In this document: piece by piece, positions 1-22,777 of the stretch | How the letters are laid out: each line of letters opens with the position of its first letter | Position numbering within the stretch: position 1 is the first letter of the stretch | Origin: Nitrosopumilus sp. Nsub | GTDB lineage: Archaea; Thermoproteota; Nitrososphaeria; Nitrososphaerales; Nitrosopumilaceae | Direction: 5' to 3' | Assembly (NCBI RefSeq): GCF_001541925.1 | Contig: NZ_LQMW01000008.1 | Coordinates: forward strand, 1 to 64,000 | DNA length: 64,000 nucleotides | Position numbers and translations under genes: made by a program | The notes under the pieces: model-generated | Database searches by the model: none | What the model saw: the letters and a program-made list of their open reading frames with translations, nothing else | What the model was told of the DNA's origin: nothing

Positions 1-877
1 TATGTATTTTACATAGAGCGCTTGTACTAGCTGCTGGATTTTCGGTTTATGAATATCATTATCTATGGTTTTAATTACATTCCATTGTAGTAGTGTGGTT
101 GTCATGACCGAGCACCCTTAATTCCTTATTTTGCCCTTGTTGTAATCGCTACATGTATGTGGGTGTCTGTATTGCAAGTTGTATCAACCCCTTACTTAAT
201 GGTGGTTGACTAGGACTGATTGTAGCACTGTTTTCATACTCTGTAACCTTCAAGTAATGCAGGTGTTAAGTCTCTATTCCTTTAATATTTATCGACTATG
301 TAGGTTCATAATATTATTGGCAATACTTGTGTATTATGTGAAGTTGTTTTTAATTCCGTGATACAATGCTTGCTTACATAAAGTTTATAATGACACAAAC
401 AGGGTTAGAAAATTCAAAACAGAACATCGATCTTTAAATAATATATGTGGTTTTTGTGGTGATCCATTGGTATACTCCCTGATCGTATTAGTGGTGTCTA
501 GTGCCTTGATACCACAATGTCATACTCATCAAAAAGCCAGGTGTGCATATCCAGATTGCCTTGTTTAGTGTATTCATAGTTCATAGAATGCTTAGTTATT
601 GTTCAGGACAGTTTGATCATTCTGTTTTATTGTGTAACCATTACAGAGTTTGTACATATTATAATATTATGTGAAGTTACAATACAGCTAGTGTACAGAA
701 CTACAATACTTACATAACAACACAAGTACTTTACCACACACATTCGTTGTTAGCCAGAAAATGACAGTCACCTGGTAGGTGTCAAAGCAGTAATGATATC
801 AGAGGCATACCTGTTAATTAATATGGAGTTAATAAAATATTCTCTCTGTTATGTAACTGTTTGTTGTTCACTCATGT
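1..877. other. Non-coding animal DNA, no gene recognised
   Basis: No open frame longer than a few dozen codons and no recognisable exon is visible on either strand. The stretch is AT-rich with scattered stop codons, like the introns and spacers further along. It lies 3' of the minus-strand TRAF-like gene and could hold its 3' UTR. Missing upstream exons of the plus-strand URB1 gene are not seen here and presumably lie outside the window. Confidence 0.6.
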
Positions 878-2127
878 CTAGACTGTACTCTCCAACCACG
901 GTTTGTAGTCTGGTATTTCAACAGAAACTCTGAAGACTAGAGTGTTGTCTTTGAGATGCTGACGGTTAATGCTAGGCTGGTGACCAAGTTGTGTGTGATG
1001 TATAAAGTTTGAAAACCCCCATCCTGTGTTTCTAATTCCTGCCGCCGCTTCTCTGCGTGTTGAATAATCTAGGATCACTTTTCTATGGTTTCTGTCTTCC
1101 AGTTGGTTAAGTAACTCCACAGTAACTGACCCTCTGAATGGCCAGGTGAGGGAGTCATCGTTTCTCCCCTTCTGTAGATACACAAAGACAGAGATGTTGG
1201 TGTCATTGTCATCATCATGAGCATCATCTTCACCGGCAGCGTCAACTCTGATATTGAACCTGTAACCAGTTTGGCTCGAGTAAAATGGTGGGCTAAAAAA
1301 AGTTTTTTTCTGCTCTTTGTGTTCGTTAAACCGTTTGAATTTGAAGACAGTAGGTGAGTTGGGTTTCCTAGCTATTTTTGTCAGCTCAAGTACTTTCTCT
1401 TTCGTGATCTGAAGATGTAGCTGGTCATCTTCCTCGCGAGCCTTCATATCTTTCCTGATCACTCTCATTTCACACCCAAACTCAGTGAACTTGCATTGGA
1501 CTTGTTGATATCCACAGACAGAGCGATGAGCAGCAACATCACAACGAAGAATTTTGTCTTTGCACTCAGCGTTTGGACATTGGACCTCGACCTTTAGGCA
1601 GTTGTCAAGGTGATTGGTTGTTCGTTCTTGGTATCGACCAATCTCGTCGCAGTGTGGACATTTGTACTGGCGTCTTGGACACTCCGTTATGTGACTGTCA
1701 AAATTTTTGCGCAAGAGTTTCTTTATCTCACACTCGTTAGGGCAGGGAACAATAATTGATATAACTCAGTTCGCCCACCCACTCACAGCCATTGATGAGG
1801 CTCTCACACCTAACCTTCAGGGCATTTACCTCTTGTGCACCTGTATATAATGTATTGTTTAATATAATTATACACTGTTCAAGATGAATAGTAACGAAAC
1901 TTACTTTTGCGATCACTGAAGGTTTTCAGGTCCTGTCTACAGTGAGGACATTCACGGCTTGTCTTTCTGTGTTCAGTGATACAACTCAAACAGAACAGCT
2001 TCCCACATTCAGTATGCTGTTGAGGTTGCTTGACAACGGAGAGGCAGATTAGACAATTGAGACTATCTGGGGGCTCCTCCACAAATTTGTATTCATACCC
2101 CCCTCTAGTCTCTGTATTAGTAGCCAT
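878..2127 (-). pseudogene. TRAF-like RING / TRAF zinc finger / MATH protein, frame interrupted
   Basis: Exon 1 (2127-1905) begins with ATG and encodes a RING finger (CLICL, then CGKLFCLSC, then CPHC). It ends at a GTAAGT donor. Exon 2 starts at 1840 after TATATACAG and continues in phase into a TRAF-type start (VRCESLINGCEWVGEL). The frame then hits TAA near 1735. Two bases out of register, the protein resumes as CPNECEIKK, followed by TRAF zinc fingers and a C-terminal MATH domain (KFKRFNEH to VSVEIP) ending at a stop at 878. About ten residues expected between GEL and CPNEC are missing. TRAF proteins are receptor-proximal ubiquitin ligases or adaptors, and large TRAF-like families are known in sponges. 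The break could be a pseudogene lesion, a sequencing or assembly deletion, or a missed splice. The family call is firm; functionality is uncertain. Confidence 0.75.
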
Positions 2128-2407
2128 AATAATATTATGGTAGCTAGCTCTTAGTGATCTACTCTTGTTTTTGTTGTAGTCACCTCTTTATAAATATTAT
2201 GCTGTTTACTGAGAATGATCAGGTTAGGAGGTGTGTCTTGTTTATAATAATAATATTCATAGCCTGGAATATTGGTTACTCAGAATTCAGTGTAGGGTTA
2301 TGTGAGGTGATTATTCATGAAGTACATGTCCCACACATGTTGATTATGAATATTATTAGTATATCTTTGTAACTTAATCCATGATTACTCTCTGCTGTAA
2401 ATTGCAG

Positions 2408-12700
<10,293 letters not shown>

Positions 12701-12777
12701 TTGCTTTGTACTATAACTACATATACATGATTACATTATTATACTTTTCAAGATTTTGATGGTTCAGTTGTTTCATG

Positions 12778-13293
12778 TTAAAACTCGGAACCTTTTCTTG
12801 TTTTATCTCGGCTACATGTATATATGAAAAGTCTAGTCATACATATCAATACGAAGTGCATTATTATTATACACAAGTGTAGAGATCTATGGACCAAATG
12901 AAATGGTGTTGTATGGAGCATGACAGATCCCCCCATCCACTGAACGCTTACAGCACCTCCATTAGGTAGACTGTCCCACATCGGATATTGAGCTGAAGAC
13001 GTATAAGTACCCAGACCACACCAGTACAAAACAACACACCCTCTCATGGAGGGCAGTCATAATGACCAGTGCAACCTGGGTGCCCCAAGAGGACCTGTCA
13101 CCTGCCACTGAGCACCAGATACTGGTGATAGCGTGGCCGCTGTGGTAACAAGCCTCTAGGAGCGGGTTTCTGTCAGTGAACAGTAGGCATACGCCAGGCT
13201 GCACGCTGGACGAAGGAAGCGAAGTAAGCGTCAGTGTGTGGGGGGACCTTGCACAACTGCACACGACACCATCTCTCTTGGCTCCATGGAGTT
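12778..13293 (-). other. Possible exon(s) of an unidentified minus-strand gene
   Basis: Between URB1 and CYBC1 the minus strand has overlapping open frames (13264-12962 and 13047-12778) with less biased composition than the surrounding intronic DNA. An ATG at about 13294 (MEPREMVSCAVVQ) could be followed by a very short 42-base GT..AG intron. No domain is recognised. The two frames would need another splice or a frameshift to form one protein. It could equally be a 5' UTR or non-coding RNA. Confidence 0.25.
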
Positions 13294-13591
13294 GTGAGAG
13301 AAAGCGCCGGAGACTCGAATGTTGGAACAGATGAGACTGAACTTTCTTACCAAGTCCGCGGTTTTTATAGAGTTCTCAATAATTGTTCTATTTTTAGTCA
13401 CAATGACCTAATGTTTACGTCAGGATGACCACAGCATTATTGTGCGTATGTGCAGGTCAGCAGAAATGCACTAAATGTACATGTATATTGTGTTAGAGTA
13501 GATCTAGTTTATTGAAAATGATGGTACTAACCGTTTTTGATAAACAATCAGCAGTGACTATAATAATTTATACATGTGAAAATAATACAGA

Positions 13592-15087
<1,496 letters not shown>

Positions 15088-15252
15088 CGCTCCAGTGTCA
15101 AGGTTTGCTGTTTGGTAAAGGTCGTCAGAGCCTAAGCTCGTGGAATACAATAATTCTTTTATTTTTTTACTGTATCGATTAATACCATATGTGAAGCGCA
15201 TGTTATATTAGGTGCAGCAATAAATATAATACAATTCATGTACATGTTGATA

Positions 15253-17617
15253 CTAGCTCATTGAAATAGGTAGTTCCTTTTCTTCCCTAATTTCAGTTTG
15301 TTCAGTCTTGTTAGTTCGGACTAGTAAATGTGATCCATTATCCGTACAGCTGTCTTTGTGCTTGTCCATGTGACGACTAGTGAACCTATGTCCTGTATAA
15401 TAGCAACAACAAATGATGTAATAGTTTAGAAGTCACATACGGGGTACCCAGGGCTGCACTTCGGGGAAAGGTGGGTAGGGCCGGGACAAAAGTTACCCTC
15501 TTGATGACCTCTCATCCCCTGACAATATAGAATGTTTTTGATCCACTTGGAAGTTTGTGTGTACAGCAATGGTTCCCTTCATTAACGAAACCAATTTCGT
15601 AGATGATATCAAGTGATAAACATTTTCTGTGGTGATTGTAATTAAGCCTATAAGTACACATGTACAATGAATCACAATCATACCTGCGCAGTCCAATCTT
15701 TCTGTTCTACACTTCACTCTGCAGCATACTTTACACATAGCATGAACGCACTTCATACCCTGCAAGAATACAAATAACAACGACAATAATAACAACAATA
15801 ATAACAACAACAACAACAATCACTAGTAATGCTTGCTCTTATGAACAAGGAGAGAAAGGGTTTACCTTTGGGTTGGCTTTGCATGCAGCACATGTGATCC
15901 ATTGCCTCTCTGTGTTAATGCATACAAGAGGAACAACAGGCTAGGTGCAATAACTCTATAATATAATTCATGTTACGGTGACTAGGACACCCAGTGCTTC
16001 TGACATAGGCGCACAAATGATAATAATTGGCCAGAGCAACAAGCTTGATTTCCAAGGAAAGAGGTACATAGAAAAGAACTAAGGCAGATGGTCAGCCTTC
16101 AAAGAATTTTGGCCATGCTCATATTGTATCACATCAAACTGTATGTACAGCAAAAGGCAGGCGGATAGTACTTGGATCTTTGTAAGATATGGTGATTAAA
16201 TGCTTTGGCGTACTTTTTGGCAGGCTTACAACAGTCTCTTCTTTTATTGCCTTTTTTAAATCTTCTCCTTTTTGTTTCTGTCTCTTAGCAACCAGATCAG
16301 CCAGCTCAGCAGAATCCACACTATCCTCTGTATCAGATGCGACCCTTGACCTCTTGTGACTACCTGGTGGTGTCTCCTTGACCTGAGTAGAGCTGATAAG
16401 AACAACAAAGGTTAGTTGGACACAAATCACTTAAATTGGTACTAATGCCGGTACTGGACAGGCAATGCTTATACATGTACCAGTGCATGGATATAGTGTC
16501 ACATGCAATAACGGGGATTGGTCTCATAACACTAGTCTTCACTTGATAGTGTAGAGAACCAGAGCACAGGGGAGCATTAATTAACTCCACCCCTTGCCTC
16601 CCTCCCTCCTGCGTGAAACCTTCTTGCCTCAATACATTCTAAAATGATAGTGTACCTTGGTCTCACGTAAGGCTGGCATCTCCAGAATGGTATACTGTCT
16701 AATGAGAACTCTGCTGTTAGTTCATCGGGAGACAATCTAGTCTATATAACGTGACAGTCACAAACAGAGGTGAACAATGAAGAACAAACATAACAAAGGA
16801 TGGACAAAGATGAACCAAGATAGACAATAATGGACATACATTGACACAGATGGACAATACAATTGACAAAATGTAAAATGTTATCAATCATTCACTTCTC
16901 CATCCACCCACCCACCCACACACCCACACACACACACTCCACAATCATTCACCTCTCCACCCCCCACTCCACTAACTCTATGACTAACTTACCAACAGCA
17001 ATGATTTGAGTTCTGCTGTGAGTCGAACCATCGTATCCATAGACCTAGCTACACCAAATTGCTCTCTGTAGCACTGATACTCTGGTTGTTTGAGACTGGA
17101 TGAACATATAATTGTCAGTTCTAATAGACAAAATATTTGTACACACACACACATTAGGAATGGAATATACGTATAGCAAAGTTTTTCACGGGATCCAAAT
17201 TTCGCAATCTCTTTCACGGAATCTAATTTCACAATTGGCTGGCAACTATACAATATCTTCCTATCGTTCCTTTTTCGTGAAATTTGTGAAATATTAACTC
17301 CGTATTGTACAGTAGTAGAAATGTTACATGTTGGATTGAACTCTGTACCTTCACTATGAGTATGTCCCTGTTAACTAGCTGTACCTTCATTATGAGCATG
17401 ACCCTATTAATTAGCTGTACCTTCATTATGAGTATGACCCTGTTAATTAGCTGTACCTTCATTATGAGTATGACCCTGTTAATTAGCTGTAGGTCATTCA
17501 CAACACATGTCTAGACTTACACATGGAACCAAATCTTAAAGAGATGACCTCTGATGTAAGAGAGAGGGCAAGGGTAAGATTTGACTAGCTCCAGATACTC
17601 TTCACTCACTCTCCAAC
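15253..17617 (-). CDS. DUS1L: DUS1L tRNA-dihydrouridine synthase, C-terminal part, cut at the chimeric seam
   Basis: Seven exons join in phase: about 17617-17521, 17095-16993, 16741-16656, 16392 to about 16180, 15909-15866, 15759-15684 and 15392-15253 (TAG). The protein begins at the seam with [15 protein letters not shown], then [11 protein letters not shown] and [12 protein letters not shown], which match the region after the TIM barrel of DUS1L. A Lys/Glu-rich linker is followed by the DUS1L-type cysteine cluster ([25 protein letters not shown]). DUS1 enzymes use FMN and NADPH to reduce U16/U17 in the tRNA D loop. The whole N-terminal FMN-binding barrel is absent because the sequence switches to archaeal DNA at about 17,615. 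This is truncation by joining, not a natural short gene. Tail-to-tail distance to the CYBC1 start is about 165 bases. Confidence 0.85.
17345..17488. repeat. Four 36 bp tandem units in a DUS1L intron
   Basis: Four consecutive units begin GTACCTTCAYTATGAGTATG and end in a variant of TTAATTAGCT. The first copy is the most diverged (ACTAGCT). The array lies in the intron between the two 5'-most DUS1L exons seen here. Confidence 0.9.
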
Positions 17618-17618
17618 A
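17611..17618. other. Animal/archaeal chimeric junction
   Basis: On the minus strand the archaeal glutamine synthetase reads RYYVG and should continue GGI. Instead, after GTTGGA, the next bases are GAGTGAGTGAAGAG, which in another frame encode [11 protein letters not shown] of the sponge-like DUS1L. The shared TTGGA could be a short microhomology. Left of the seam genes have introns and satellites; right of it they are compact and AT-rich. No transposon, integrase or attachment-site repeat is visible at the seam. Confidence 0.9.
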
Positions 17619-18541
17619 TAATATCTGCCAGTTTGACTCATTTGAGCAACGTCGTCGTCATGATCATACATGACATTAGTATTATCTTTCCATAAACTTT
17701 GGTGAGTGTGCATAGCTGATGCATTATCACCAAAAATCGGTTTTGGCATAAAAGTTGCTACTTTATTTTTTCTTTTAGCTTTGACTTTAACTAAATTTTT
17801 TACTGCAATAACATTATCTGCCATTCCAATCATTTCATCATAAACTAAATTAATTTCACATTGACCTGAAGTAGCAACTTCATGATGCTCAGCTTCAATT
17901 TTTATTCCAAAATAATTATACAAATCATCACATACATCTTTTCTAAATCCTTCAAGTGTATCTTTTGGTTGTGATGGGTAATATCCTTCTTTGATATCAA
18001 TTGCTGTACTAACATTACCTTTTGCCCATGGTGATTCTTTAGATTCAATTGAATAACCTGAACCACCACCTGAATGAGTTGCAGCATATGGTGAAGGGTA
18101 AACACTAATTGAATCAAAAACAAAGAATTCTATTTCAGGACCCCAATTTGTATGAGTAAATCCAAATTCTTCAAGTTTCTGAGATGCTTTATGTGCGATT
18201 CCTCTAGAATCTCTATTGTAGCGTGATTCCTTATTTGTACTACCATCATATAGATCACAAAATATTCTTGCATTTTTTCTATGTCCAGGATCATAATCAC
18301 TTGGTAAAATTTTGAATGAATTTGGATCAGGCATTAAAATCATGTCAGAACTATTTACAGATTTAAATCCAACAATTGAACTAGCATCAAGTTTTTCAAG
18401 GCCATTTACAAAACTATTTTCGTCAATTGCATAACTTGGCATCCCAACATTATGGAGTTCACCAAAAATATCAACAAACCAAAAATCAATAAAAGATATT
18501 TTTTCATCCTCAATAATTTGTAGAACTTGTTTAGAATCCAA
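17613..18541 (-). pseudogene. glnA: Glutamine synthetase, archaeal, C-terminus missing at the seam
   Basis: The frame covers the N-terminal 310 or so residues of a type I glutamine synthetase: the beta-grasp domain (SIVGFKSVN), WGPEIEFFVFD, the metal-binding HHEVATSGQCEIN and the HTHQSLW segment. It stops after RYYVG at the junction, so about 160 residues are lost, including the ATP-binding and Arg-containing loops. The enzyme makes glutamine from glutamate, ammonia and ATP. A complete paralogue lies at 32266-33696, and two paralogues fit nitrifying archaea. The gene is probably intact in the true symbiont chromosome. Start ATG at 18541. Confidence 0.9.
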
Positions 18542-18637
18542 TTACTAAATCTTATAAATTATTTTACTAATCTTATCTAGTAAGATAGAATTGTCAATAA
18601 AGTCAGGTAAAGTTTAGGATAAAATTCTCAATTCATT

Positions 18638-19978
18638 TTATTTTTTTTTTTGGAATTCTAGCATTTCTTCCTCAAAGAAGAATTTTTCATCAGATATGGG
18701 TTTTAAATCATCTAACCAAATTGCTTTTTCGTCATATTTTGCAAAAAATGGTATATCTACCCAATTAGGATTTCGACCTTGAATGAATCTCAAAACCATT
18801 GCTTTTTGATTATTTACGTTTGTAGTTCCCATAACATGGACTTTTCCAGGTGTGGCAGACATACTTGGTCCTCTAACAGTTCTTGCAATTCCACTAACTG
18901 AAGAATAAGCTTTCCTAAAAATTTCATGTGCTTTAACTAAAGAAATTCCAAAGTAGTGTTGAGCACCTGTATCTCTAACTACAAACATGTAATATGGAAT
19001 ACAACCTAATTCAACCTGTTTTGTCCACATTTTTGCCCACATTTCAGCATCATCATTAATGTGTGTTAAAAGAGGTGATTGGGTTCTGATTTGTGCACCT
19101 GTTTTTCTAACTTCCTTAATTGCATCTTTTACTGCAGATGTAGATAATTCATTTAGATGATTAAAATGAGCCATGAATGCAAGATGTAAACCGCTATCAG
19201 TGATTTTTTTAAAAACTTCTAACATTTCTTGAGAATCTGAATCTGTCAAAAATTTGTAAGGCCAGTATGCAAGTGCTTTTGTTCCAATTCTGATAGTTTT
19301 AAGATTTGGAAGATTTGCATCAATTATTGCATCAATGTATTTTGAAAATATTTTTGCTTTCATGATCATTGGATCGCCACCAGTAAACAAAACATCTGTA
19401 ATTTCTGGATGTTCTCTAACATATTGAACTAGTTGTTCACCTTCTTGCATTGCAAATTTCATTTCATCCATTCCAACAAATTGAGGCCATCTAAAACAAA
19501 AGCTGCAATATGCATGACAAGTTTGACTTTGACTAGGGAAAAACAAACAAGTTTCTTTGTATTTGTGTTGCATTCCATATAATTTAGTTCCATCTTGTAA
19601 TGTTGGAACATTGAGTTCCATTTGACCTGCTGGATGTGGATTTAGTTGTAAACGAATTTCATTTGCAATATTTGCAATTTCTTTTTTATCAGCATTATTT
19701 TTCAATGCTGTAGCCATTTGATCATAATGCTGAGGTTTTAACATTCCTTTTTGAGGAAATGTCAAAACAAAAATTGGATCATTTGGAATATTGTTCCAAT
19801 CAATTAATTGTTCAACGACATAATTATTTGCTTTAAATGGTAATACATTTCCTACGACCTCCATCTCAAATTGTTTTTCTTCAGAAAGTTGTTGAATTTG
19901 TGGAAGCTGTCTAAAATTTGATAATGTGTATGATTTCATAGAAGGGACATCATCCCATACTGATTTTTGATAGGTCAT
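18638..19978 (-). CDS. KamA-family radical SAM aminomutase-like protein
   Basis: At 446 residues it has the radical-SAM cluster motif CHAYCSFCF (CxxxCxxC), followed by the SAM-binding FTGGDPM and the family-typical HFNHLNE. The C-terminal TPGKVHV may carry the lysine that binds pyridoxal phosphate, although the usual Gly-rich PGGGGK loop is reduced. Lysine 2,3-aminomutases move an amino group from alpha to beta carbon, giving beta-lysine, a precursor of the compatible solute N-acetyl-beta-lysine in some archaea. Substrate here is not proven. No acetyltransferase partner is adjacent. It lies upstream of the cut glutamine synthetase on the same strand with a 97-base gap. Confidence 0.75.
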   Translation of the reverse strand: MTYQKSVWDDVPSMKSYTLSNFRQLPQIQQLSEEKQFEMEVVGNVLPFKANNYVVEQLIDWNNIPNDPIFVLTFPQKGMLKPQHYDQMATALKNNADKKEIANIANEIRLQLNPHPAGQMELNVPTLQDGTKLYGMQHKYKETCLFFPSQSQTCHAYCSFCFRWPQFVGMDEMKFAMQEGEQLVQYVREHPEITDVLFTGGDPMIMKAKIFSKYIDAIIDANLPNLKTIRIGTKALAYWPYKFLTDSDSQEMLEVFKKITDSGLHLAFMAHFNHLNELSTSAVKDAIKEVRKTGAQIRTQSPLLTHINDDAEMWAKMWTKQVELGCIPYYMFVVRDTGAQHYFGISLVKAHEIFRKAYSSVSGIARTVRGPSMSATPGKVHVMGTTNVNNQKAMVLRFIQGRNPNWVDIPFFAKYDEKAIWLDDLKPISDEKFFFEEEMLEFQKKK

Positions 19979-20117
19979 TTAGTAATTCGTACGGTTACCC
20001 TTGTTAAATGTTGCAGGGATTTCAGGCACAAAATATTGAATAAATATTAATTTTCTATAAAATTTAGACAGCTTAACATTTAATTCCAGAAAATTATACA
20101 TAGTAAGAAGATAAATT

Positions 20118-21851
20118 ATGAGCGAAGGAGATATTTCACAAATTTCAGTTGGAGAATTTGAAACTGTTTCTCAATTATTATCTTCATCAGAATCACTTCA
20201 ACTAGCTTTCACCATTATGATAGTTGGGATTATTGCAATATCTGCAGCATATAGAAAATTTTCATCACTAATTAAATCAAAAAAAATATTTTACACTAGA
20301 CCACATTTATCAAGATTTGTACAAAATGCGGTATTGCCATTTTTTGCAATTGCCTTAATTTCATCAACTAATGCATATATTCAAACTTCGGAATTATTTG
20401 AAAATGATTCAAATTCAATTACAATGGAACTTAGTCCTGAAGAAACCTTTGCAAAAATTCTTAATACTTTTAATATTTTAGTTGTAGGGTATACAATTTC
20501 TCATTTGATTCCAATAATGCTTACAAAACGAGATAAATCAATTCTTGAAAAACAAGATTTTGATTCTTGGTATGACATGCAAGGGTTTTCTGATGATGAT
20601 AATCTATTTCATAAATTATACAAATGGATTCCACCAACAATTATACCTGAGGAATTTACTGAAGAAGAATTCAAGAACTTATGTAAAACTAAAGAGGGGA
20701 CAATTCAATTAGAACAATATCGTAATTCAAAAGGTAATCCAATTGGAAGTTATGAAAAACTAGTTAGCAATCCTTTTGAACAATGGAAAGAATCTGAAAG
20801 GGCAAAATATTTGAAATATTTCAATAATTGTATTACGGGTAATAATCAATCAGGAAGAAAATTAAAACCAGGATCAAAACCGGATGAAATTTTTCCAATA
20901 GATATTTGGAGAGAAGAAAAAAGAATTAACGGTTTTGAACCATTAATTCCTAGTTCTAGGCCACCAGGTTATGCACGCAAAAAAAGAGAAGGTATTCCTA
21001 AATCATTCAAACAAATTTTACCTGTAGGAATTTTTGTTGCAACAATTTTAGGAGTTGTATCATGGTGGGGAGTTGATTTATTTGTATTAGCAACAGCAAC
21101 AGGTGGTCTTGCAATTGGTATTGGTTTAGCTTTACAAGAAACTATGCAAAATTACTTTGCTTATTTGATGATTAGAAAAGACAATATTTTCAAAGAAGGG
21201 GAAAGAGTTCAATTAGAGTCTGGCTATAACGGAATTGTTCATAAAATAACACCTAGAGTAACATACGTCAGAGATGCATTACACGAATCAGTTGCAATAA
21301 TTCCTACAAGACAATTGGTTACAGCACAAATCATTAACTATACAAAAGAAAACAAGCTTGTTCCAGCAGTAGTTATGGTAGGTGTTTCATATCTTAATGA
21401 CCCAAAACAGGTTGCAGCAATCTTAGTAAAAATTGGAAAACGTGGTATGGTAGAAATTCGAGATACTAAAGGAAAACACCTTGTTAGACAAAATAGATGT
21501 CCATATTTGGATGAAAATAAATCAAGTTGTGGTTGTGATAAGGACTTACATGTAGATATATCTCAACCAGTTGTACGATTTAATCAATTCAATGATTCTG
21601 CATTGGATTTTTCAATGTGGTTATACGTAAAGGACTATGGATCACAATTTAAGACAAAAACGGATCTACGAATGATTATGTATGAAGAGTTTAAGAAATA
21701 CGATATTAGAATTCCATGGCCAATTAGAACTGTATATCAAGGAGATGAGAAAAAAGAGCAAATAGAAATTGATGAAAAAGATGAATTTAGAAATAAAGTA
21801 ATTGATGAATATGGATTAGGCGATTTAGGTCGTGGTGAAGGAGACGAATAA
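20118..21851 (+). CDS. MscS-family mechanosensitive channel
   Basis: The 577-residue protein has hydrophobic segments at about 29-47, 69-88, 112-133 and 301-340. A large polar insert (about 150-290) separates the first helices from the MscS core. The core shows the Gly/Ala-rich pore helix (ATATGGLAIGIGLALQETMQNYFAYLMI), here described by its ends ATATGG and YLMI. The MscS beta domain follows (GERVQLESGYNGIVHKI, IIPTRQL). A cysteine group (CPYLDENKSSCGCDK) near residue 460 is unusual. Such channels release solutes on hypo-osmotic shock. The gene is transcribed away from the aminomutase with 139 bases between them, leaving room for two promoters. Confidence 0.85.
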   Translation: MSEGDISQISVGEFETVSQLLSSSESLQLAFTIMIVGIIAISAAYRKFSSLIKSKKIFYTRPHLSRFVQNAVLPFFAIALISSTNAYIQTSELFENDSNSITMELSPEETFAKILNTFNILVVGYTISHLIPIMLTKRDKSILEKQDFDSWYDMQGFSDDDNLFHKLYKWIPPTIIPEEFTEEEFKNLCKTKEGTIQLEQYRNSKGNPIGSYEKLVSNPFEQWKESERAKYLKYFNNCITGNNQSGRKLKPGSKPDEIFPIDIWREEKRINGFEPLIPSSRPPGYARKKREGIPKSFKQILPVGIFVATILGVVSWWGVDLFVLATATGGLAIGIGLALQETMQNYFAYLMIRKDNIFKEGERVQLESGYNGIVHKITPRVTYVRDALHESVAIIPTRQLVTAQIINYTKENKLVPAVVMVGVSYLNDPKQVAAILVKIGKRGMVEIRDTKGKHLVRQNRCPYLDENKSSCGCDKDLHVDISQPVVRFNQFNDSALDFSMWLYVKDYGSQFKTKTDLRMIMYEEFKKYDIRIPWPIRTVYQGDEKKEQIEIDEKDEFRNKVIDEYGLGDLGRGEGDE

Positions 21852-21898
21852 GAAAAATTTCTCAAAACTTAAGAATCCCTTCAAATCATATTTTCTTA

Positions 21899-22777
21899 TT
21901 GAGTCAAATATCAGTAATTTCAGGAACAACTTCCGAAGATTTAGCAAAAAAAATTGCAAATAAAATAAAGGCAAATTTGGTTAAATCTGAAATTAGAATA
22001 TTTCCTGACGGAGAAAGTAAAATTACATTAATTGGAAAAATTTCAAAAAAGAGATCAATTGTCATACAATCAATTTTTCCACCAGTAGATACCAATTTAG
22101 TTCAAACATTATCATTAATTACAAAAGCAAAAGAAAATTCATCTCAAGTTGATGTAGTAATACCATATATGGGATATGCAAGACAAGATAGAGAATTTTT
22201 ACCAGGTGAGATTGTAACAATGAAAGTACTTGGAAAATTATTCAAAGGAGCAGGAGCGTCTAAAATAACAGTAGTAGATATTCACAGTTTAATCGGATTG
22301 AAATATTTTAGTACTAAAACAGAAAATGTAACTGCAATTCCAGATCTTGTTAAATATTTTAAAAAATTGAGGCTAAAAAATCCATTAATTATATCACCAG
22401 ATCAAGGTGGAAAAGAAAGAGCAAAAGAATTTGCAGTAGAATTAGATTCTGATTACATAGCATTAGAAAAAGCAAGGGATAGAAAAACAGGTAAAGTAAA
22501 AATTAAGACCAAAGATTTGTCAGAAGTTAAAAATAGAGATTTAATTTTAGTAGATGATATGATTAGTACTGGAGGTAGTCTAATCAAAGCTACACAATTT
22601 CTTAAGAAACAAAAGTGTAAAAGAATCTATGTTGCATGTACACATGCATTATTAATGAATGATGCAGAAAAGAAAATAAAAAAAGCAGGAGTAACAAGTA
22701 TCATTAGTACAAATACAATTCCAGGTAAAACATCAAAAGTAGATATTTCAAATACTATTGCAAAGGCAATAATGTAA
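21899..22777 (+). CDS. prs: Ribose-phosphate pyrophosphokinase (PRPP synthase)
   Basis: The 292-residue protein makes PRPP from ribose 5-phosphate and ATP for purine, pyrimidine, histidine and NAD synthesis. It shows RIFPDGE, GYARQDREFLPGE, the VDIHS motif, the flexible loop EKARDRKTGKV and the PRPP-binding loop ILVDDMISTGGS. It has the short archaeal class length. Translation probably begins at TTG 21899. Its stop overlaps the next ATG by one base, making it the first gene of a three-gene operon with a tRNA methyltransferase and RNase Z. Confidence 0.93.
   Translation: MSQISVISGTTSEDLAKKIANKIKANLVKSEIRIFPDGESKITLIGKISKKRSIVIQSIFPPVDTNLVQTLSLITKAKENSSQVDVVIPYMGYARQDREFLPGEIVTMKVLGKLFKGAGASKITVVDIHSLIGLKYFSTKTENVTAIPDLVKYFKKLRLKNPLIISPDQGGKERAKEFAVELDSDYIALEKARDRKTGKVKIKTKDLSEVKNRDLILVDDMISTGGSLIKATQFLKKQKCKRIYVACTHALLMNDAEKKIKKAGVTSIISTNTIPGKTSKVDISNTIAKAIM

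Noticed and set aside
17605-17620. Horizontal transfer of archaeal DNA into the animal genome (or the reverse)
   Set aside because: Both genes are cut mid-domain at one point, no mobile element is present, and the archaeal side is a long, intact, intron-free block with core replication genes. A chimera explains all of this.
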